From: Candidatus Iainarchaeum sp.
GTDB taxonomy: Archaea; Iainarchaeota; Iainarchaeia; Iainarchaeales; JAFCFF01
Length of the DNA: 8,271 nucleotides
Reading direction: 5' to 3'
Assembly: GCA_017608775.1 (NCBI GenBank)
Contig: JAFCFF010000023.1
Location: 1 to 8,271 of the forward strand
Below the pieces are notes generated by a model. The model saw nothing but the letters and a program-made list of their open reading frames with translations. It was not told where the DNA came from and ran no database searches. The position numbers were made by a program, and so were the translations under genes. Position 1 is the stretch's first letter. Each line of letters opens with the position of its first letter. Positions 6,126 through 8,271 of this stretch are shown here, one piece after another.

Positions 6126-6902
6126 AACTCTCATTAAAAAATTACTTCTTATAAGCGTAAAGCCCAATATAAAGGCTATAAATATAAGCAGGGTATTGAC
6201 CCAGAATATAGGGTTTATGTCTCCGAAGTTTGCCCCACCAAATATAATCCATCCTGTTTGCTTGTCTCTTTCAGGGAAAAACGTTTTTTGTGCATTGTAG
6301 GTATTGCACCTAAACTCAATCCCCTCTTCCTTCTTGATTTCCTCAAGGCCTGTTGAGAATGTTTTTTCCTCTCCTGGTTTTAACTTTATCTCTTGCATCG
6401 CAACATCCCTACCAAACACTCTTCTCACAAGGAAATTTACCTCCTCCATGTAGTTGTTTCTTGCCTTTATAACAATCTCCTTTGTTCCGTTTATGTCTTT
6501 TTCCTCAAAGTTTAACGATATCAGACATTCGTTGTCCTTAACATTTAGGGAAACTTCTTTTGTCTCTTTCTTTTTATCAAGACTTATAACAAGGCTTCCT
6601 GTGTATCTCCCTGGGTTTATATTTTTAACAATAATTTTGCCTTTTATTTCCTCCTGAGAAGCCAAATAAAAAACCTTTTTTTCCATCTCTATCCTTGTTT
6701 CCCCAGGAAAGTAAGGGTTTACCTCGAACTTAGCTATTTTCCCGGTGTTGTTTTTTACTATGAAGGGAATTTCTCTTATCTGGTCTTTATTCATTGTTAT
6801 CTCCTCCTCAACCTGGAGCAGACCCATGGTTTTTAGGGGAAATATCAAAAAGGCAAGTAAAACCGCCAAAACCACAACCAACCCCTTTTCAAAGTCACGC
6901 AT
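6117..6902 (-). CDS. Small membrane-anchored surface protein, first gene of operon (261 aa)
   Basis: The family is not recognised. Hydrophobic residues 8-22 form a signal or N-terminal anchor. An extracellular beta-rich part follows (about 28-215), probably two Ig-like units: about 30-122, and about 124-205 with the turn KPGEEKTF (175-182). A membrane helix (about 233-250) and a short tail end the protein. Its only two cysteines are C126 and C199, at either end of the second unit, a plausible disulfide pair. N51 and N138 lie in possible N-glycosylation sequons. It lacks a tyrosine-rich linker. The ATG at 6902 has no Shine-Dalgarno site but has TATA-like boxes upstream. Tight spacing and the embedded Shine-Dalgarno site show co-expression with the 632-residue gene, so the two products probably act together in the cell envelope. 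Confidence 0.87.
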   Translation of the reverse strand: MRDFEKGLVVVLAVLLAFLIFPLKTMGLLQVEEEITMNKDQIREIPFIVKNNTGKIAKFEVNPYFPGETRIEMEKKVFYLASQEEIKGKIIVKNINPGRYTGSLVISLDKKKETKEVSLNVKDNECLISLNFEEKDINGTKEIVIKARNNYMEEVNFLVRRVFGRDVAMQEIKLKPGEEKTFSTGLEEIKKEEGIEFRCNTYNAQKTFFPERDKQTGWIIFGGANFGDINPIFWVNTLLIFIAFILGFTLIRSNFLMRVGG

Positions 6903-6917
6903 TCCAATATAAATGTT

Positions 6918-6937
6918 TTTAAATAAGATTTATAAAA
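6918..6937 (-). promoter_or_regulatory. TATA-like promoter region of the surface-protein operon
   Basis: On the minus strand TTTTATAAA (6929-6937) is centred about 31 bases before the ATG at 6902 and would give a leader of a few bases. A second element, TTTAAA (6918-6923), is centred about 18 bases before it, too near for the usual spacing. No Shine-Dalgarno site is present. Confidence 0.5.
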
Positions 6938-6976
6938 TGATTGTTTTTTTAACCTGAAAAGATTAACTATTGTCCC

Positions 6977-7939
6977 TTAGCTTGCTTTTAGGTTCTCAAA
7001 CTCTTCCAAAAACCTGTTAAACATAGCTTGGCTTCTAAATAAAACCATGTTTTCCATGTTAAAGAAAAAAGCGTTTTTGCTTATGTTTGCTGAGCCTGTT
7101 AGTATAAAATATTTGTTGTGCTTGTTCTCTTCTCTTTCCTCTTGCCCAAGCTCAAAAAGGCAAAACTTATGGTGCATTTTCTCGTTTTTTGGGTAAACAA
7201 AGATACCGGAAAAATCACCTGGCGGAAAGAGATGAGCCATACTTTTATCCACAACCACAGAGTCTCTGTTTTTTAGTCCCGGGTCTGTTGTAAAGGCAAA
7301 CATCGCACATCTTGTTTTTTCTGATTTTTCGAACATTTTTTGTAAAATCTCAAAACAGGTCTTGCTTTTTGGAAAACAAACAACGAAATTTTGAGTGAGG
7401 TAAGGCCCTCTAAAGAAACTTTCTGAGATGTTCAAAAAAACCTTTTTATAAATATGGTTAAAGTAGCTTTGATAGATTTCTGCAAGTTCCCTGTCTTTTA
7501 TAAGCAGAATGTTGTTTTTCTCGTCTTTTGGCTGAAAGTTGAAAGAACCAGTTATAACCTCCAAGCTTCCATCTTTTTTCTCAAGAACACAAAACTTGTT
7601 GTGCATAAGTCCTCTTTTTTGTTTTTTTCCTTCCTGGCTTTCCTCATAGTCTTTATTTGTTAAAACCAAGGCGTTTTTATCTCTTAGTTTTGTTCTGATC
7701 TTGTCGCTTTTTATGGAGTAAACCGCACAGTTTATATCCTTACTTTCCCCTATTATTTCCAAAACCCTGTTTTCCAGGTTTTCAAAATAGACCTCTATAT
7801 CTATGGCCTCCTGAAGTGAAAGAATTTTCTCCTCAAAACCTTTATTTTCCTTGATTATCGTTATGTATAATATTAATACAAGAATCAAGAAAACAACAAC
7901 AAAAAACACTAGTTGTTTTGTTGGCTTTTTATAAAACAC
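6977..7939 (-). CDS. Membrane-anchored phospholipase D-superfamily protein
   Basis: The superfamily hydrolyses or transfers phosphodiester bonds in lipids or nucleic acids; the substrate here is unknown. After a basic start (residues 4-8), a membrane helix spans about 10-29. The rest holds two PLD repeats. Repeat 1 has H113-x-K115-x4-E120 and GSFN (131-134). Repeat 2 has H256-x-K258-x4-E263 and GSAN (282-285), with an extra Lys/Glu-rich loop between them. In the usual HxK(x4)D motif the last residue is Asp; here both repeats have Glu. Both His-Lys pairs are intact, so activity is plausible. CAVYSIKSDKI (71-81) resembles strand sequence of Nuc- and cardiolipin-synthase-like members. The start is GTG at 7939, the first start codon after an in-frame stop at 7952-7954; a later GTG at 7909 would lose the basic N-terminus. 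It diverges from the flavoprotein gene. No strong terminator follows, so readthrough into the surface operon is possible. Confidence 0.9.
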   Translation of the reverse strand: MFYKKPTKQLVFFVVVFLILVLILYITIIKENKGFEEKILSLQEAIDIEVYFENLENRVLEIIGESKDINCAVYSIKSDKIRTKLRDKNALVLTNKDYEESQEGKKQKRGLMHNKFCVLEKKDGSLEVITGSFNFQPKDEKNNILLIKDRELAEIYQSYFNHIYKKVFLNISESFFRGPYLTQNFVVCFPKSKTCFEILQKMFEKSEKTRCAMFAFTTDPGLKNRDSVVVDKSMAHLFPPGDFSGIFVYPKNEKMHHKFCLFELGQEEREENKHNKYFILTGSANISKNAFFFNMENMVLFRSQAMFNRFLEEFENLKAS

Positions 7940-7951
7940 AAGAGAAACAAA

Positions 7952-7966
7952 TTATAAAAGTTTAAA
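7952..7966. promoter_or_regulatory. Shared TATA-like region for the divergent PLD and flavoprotein genes
   Basis: The 50-base spacer holds two near-palindromic elements, TTATAA (7952-7957) and TTTAAA (7961-7966). TTTAAA is centred about 26 bases from the ATG at 7990 and about 25 from the GTG at 7939, so it could serve leaderless transcripts both ways. TTATAA is about 35 bases from the ATG and only about 15 from the GTG. Neither gene has a Shine-Dalgarno site. Confidence 0.5.
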
Positions 7967-7989
7967 ATCCCTTTTTCCTTTCTTTTTTG

Positions 7990-8271
7990 ATGTTTGAGGT
8001 TGTTGTGATAGGTTGTGGTTTGGCAGGGCTGTCCTGCGCCTTAGAGCTATCAAAATATCTACAAAAAAGAGAATTTCTTCTTCTTGGAAAACCCGGCGAT
8101 AGTTTTTTTATCGATAAAAAAATAACAGGGGTTTTTGGTTTTCCAAGAAAGGTAGATGGAAAATCAGTTCTTCTAAAAACCTTTGATCTTTTAGTTGATG
8201 AGGACAGGGTTTCGTACTCAGAGGAGTTTGTTGTTTCCATAGAAAAAAAAGAAAATCTCTTTCTTGTCAAA
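7990..8271 (+). CDS. Thioredoxin reductase-like FAD/NAD(P)-binding oxidoreductase (N-terminal part)
   Basis: Ninety-four codons are open from the ATG at 7990 to the right edge, so only the N-terminus is seen. VVVIGCGLAGLSCALEL (4-20) is a Rossmann dinucleotide-binding strand-turn-helix with GxGxxG. Further on, GFPRKVDGKSVLLK lines up with the thioredoxin reductase region usually reading PGFPxGIDGxELxxK, and SIEKKENLFLVK fits the later strand. The acidic residue normally ending the second strand, which binds the FAD ribose, is replaced by Gly-Lys (LLLGKPGD). The redox CxxC pair of true thioredoxin reductases would lie beyond the edge, so redox function cannot be judged. The minus-strand open frame over the same bases lacks any family signature. 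The start is supported by a TATA-like box 26 bases upstream and the absence of any Shine-Dalgarno site. Confidence 0.82.
   Translation, partial: MFEVVVIGCGLAGLSCALELSKYLQKREFLLLGKPGDSFFIDKKITGVFGFPRKVDGKSVLLKTFDLLVDEDRVSYSEEFVVSIEKKENLFLVK

Noticed and set aside
7962..8270. Minus-strand open frame of about 100 codons at the right edge.
   Set aside because: The plus strand over the same bases encodes a clear Rossmann FAD-binding N-terminus; the antisense product has no motif.
6977..8271. PLD-like gene plus flavoprotein as a phage-defence module.
   Set aside because: The genes are divergent, with no helicase, sensor or methylase partner, and the PLD protein is membrane-anchored. Nothing beyond loose family association supports this.

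Overview
The window looks like part of the chromosome of an AT-rich archaeon. Two genes point there. The partial tyrosyl-tRNA synthetase is the archaeal type and keeps the tyrosine-binding Y, Q, D and Q residues known from the Methanocaldococcus jannaschii enzyme. The tryptophanyl-tRNA synthetase is the archaeal/eukaryotic type (HIAH and KMSAS motifs). The control signals agree: TATA-like TTTAAA/TTATAA boxes about 25-30 bases before start codons, mostly no Shine-Dalgarno site on first genes, and U-rich tracts without hairpins after genes. Lysine-rich compact proteins and single-pass surface proteins with Ig-like repeats would suit a DPANN-type archaeon (for example Pacearchaeota or Woesearchaeota). 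That lineage is inference only.

Layout. Bases 1-698 (minus) hold tyrS, running off the left edge; 751-1827 (plus) hold trpS. The two diverge from a 52-base spacer with one palindromic TATA-like box placed almost equally from both starts. trpS converges, 11 bases apart, on a 512-residue membrane-anchored surface protein (1839-3377, minus). Next on the minus strand come protein-L-isoaspartate O-methyltransferase (3500-4129) and an operon transcribed right to left: a 261-residue surface protein (6117-6902), then a 632-residue surface protein (4212-6110), six bases apart, with a strong Shine-Dalgarno site inside the 3' end of the first. Further right is a membrane-anchored phospholipase D-superfamily protein (6977-7939, minus). 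It diverges from the start of a thioredoxin reductase-like flavoprotein (7990 to the right edge, plus).

Working together. The three surface proteins share one plan: N-terminal signal, extracellular beta-sandwich repeats, one C-terminal membrane helix and a short basic tail. The two larger ones also carry a tyrosine-rich low-complexity linker in the same relative place, so they look like distant paralogues or partners in a cell-envelope assembly whose function I cannot name. The 632-residue protein has a very acidic outer module. The two operon proteins each have exactly two cysteines, both extracellular; the 512-residue protein has none. The synthetases and the methyltransferase are housekeeping genes. 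No RNA gene, CRISPR array, insertion sequence or attachment site was seen, and no gene-free stretch exceeds about 122 bases.
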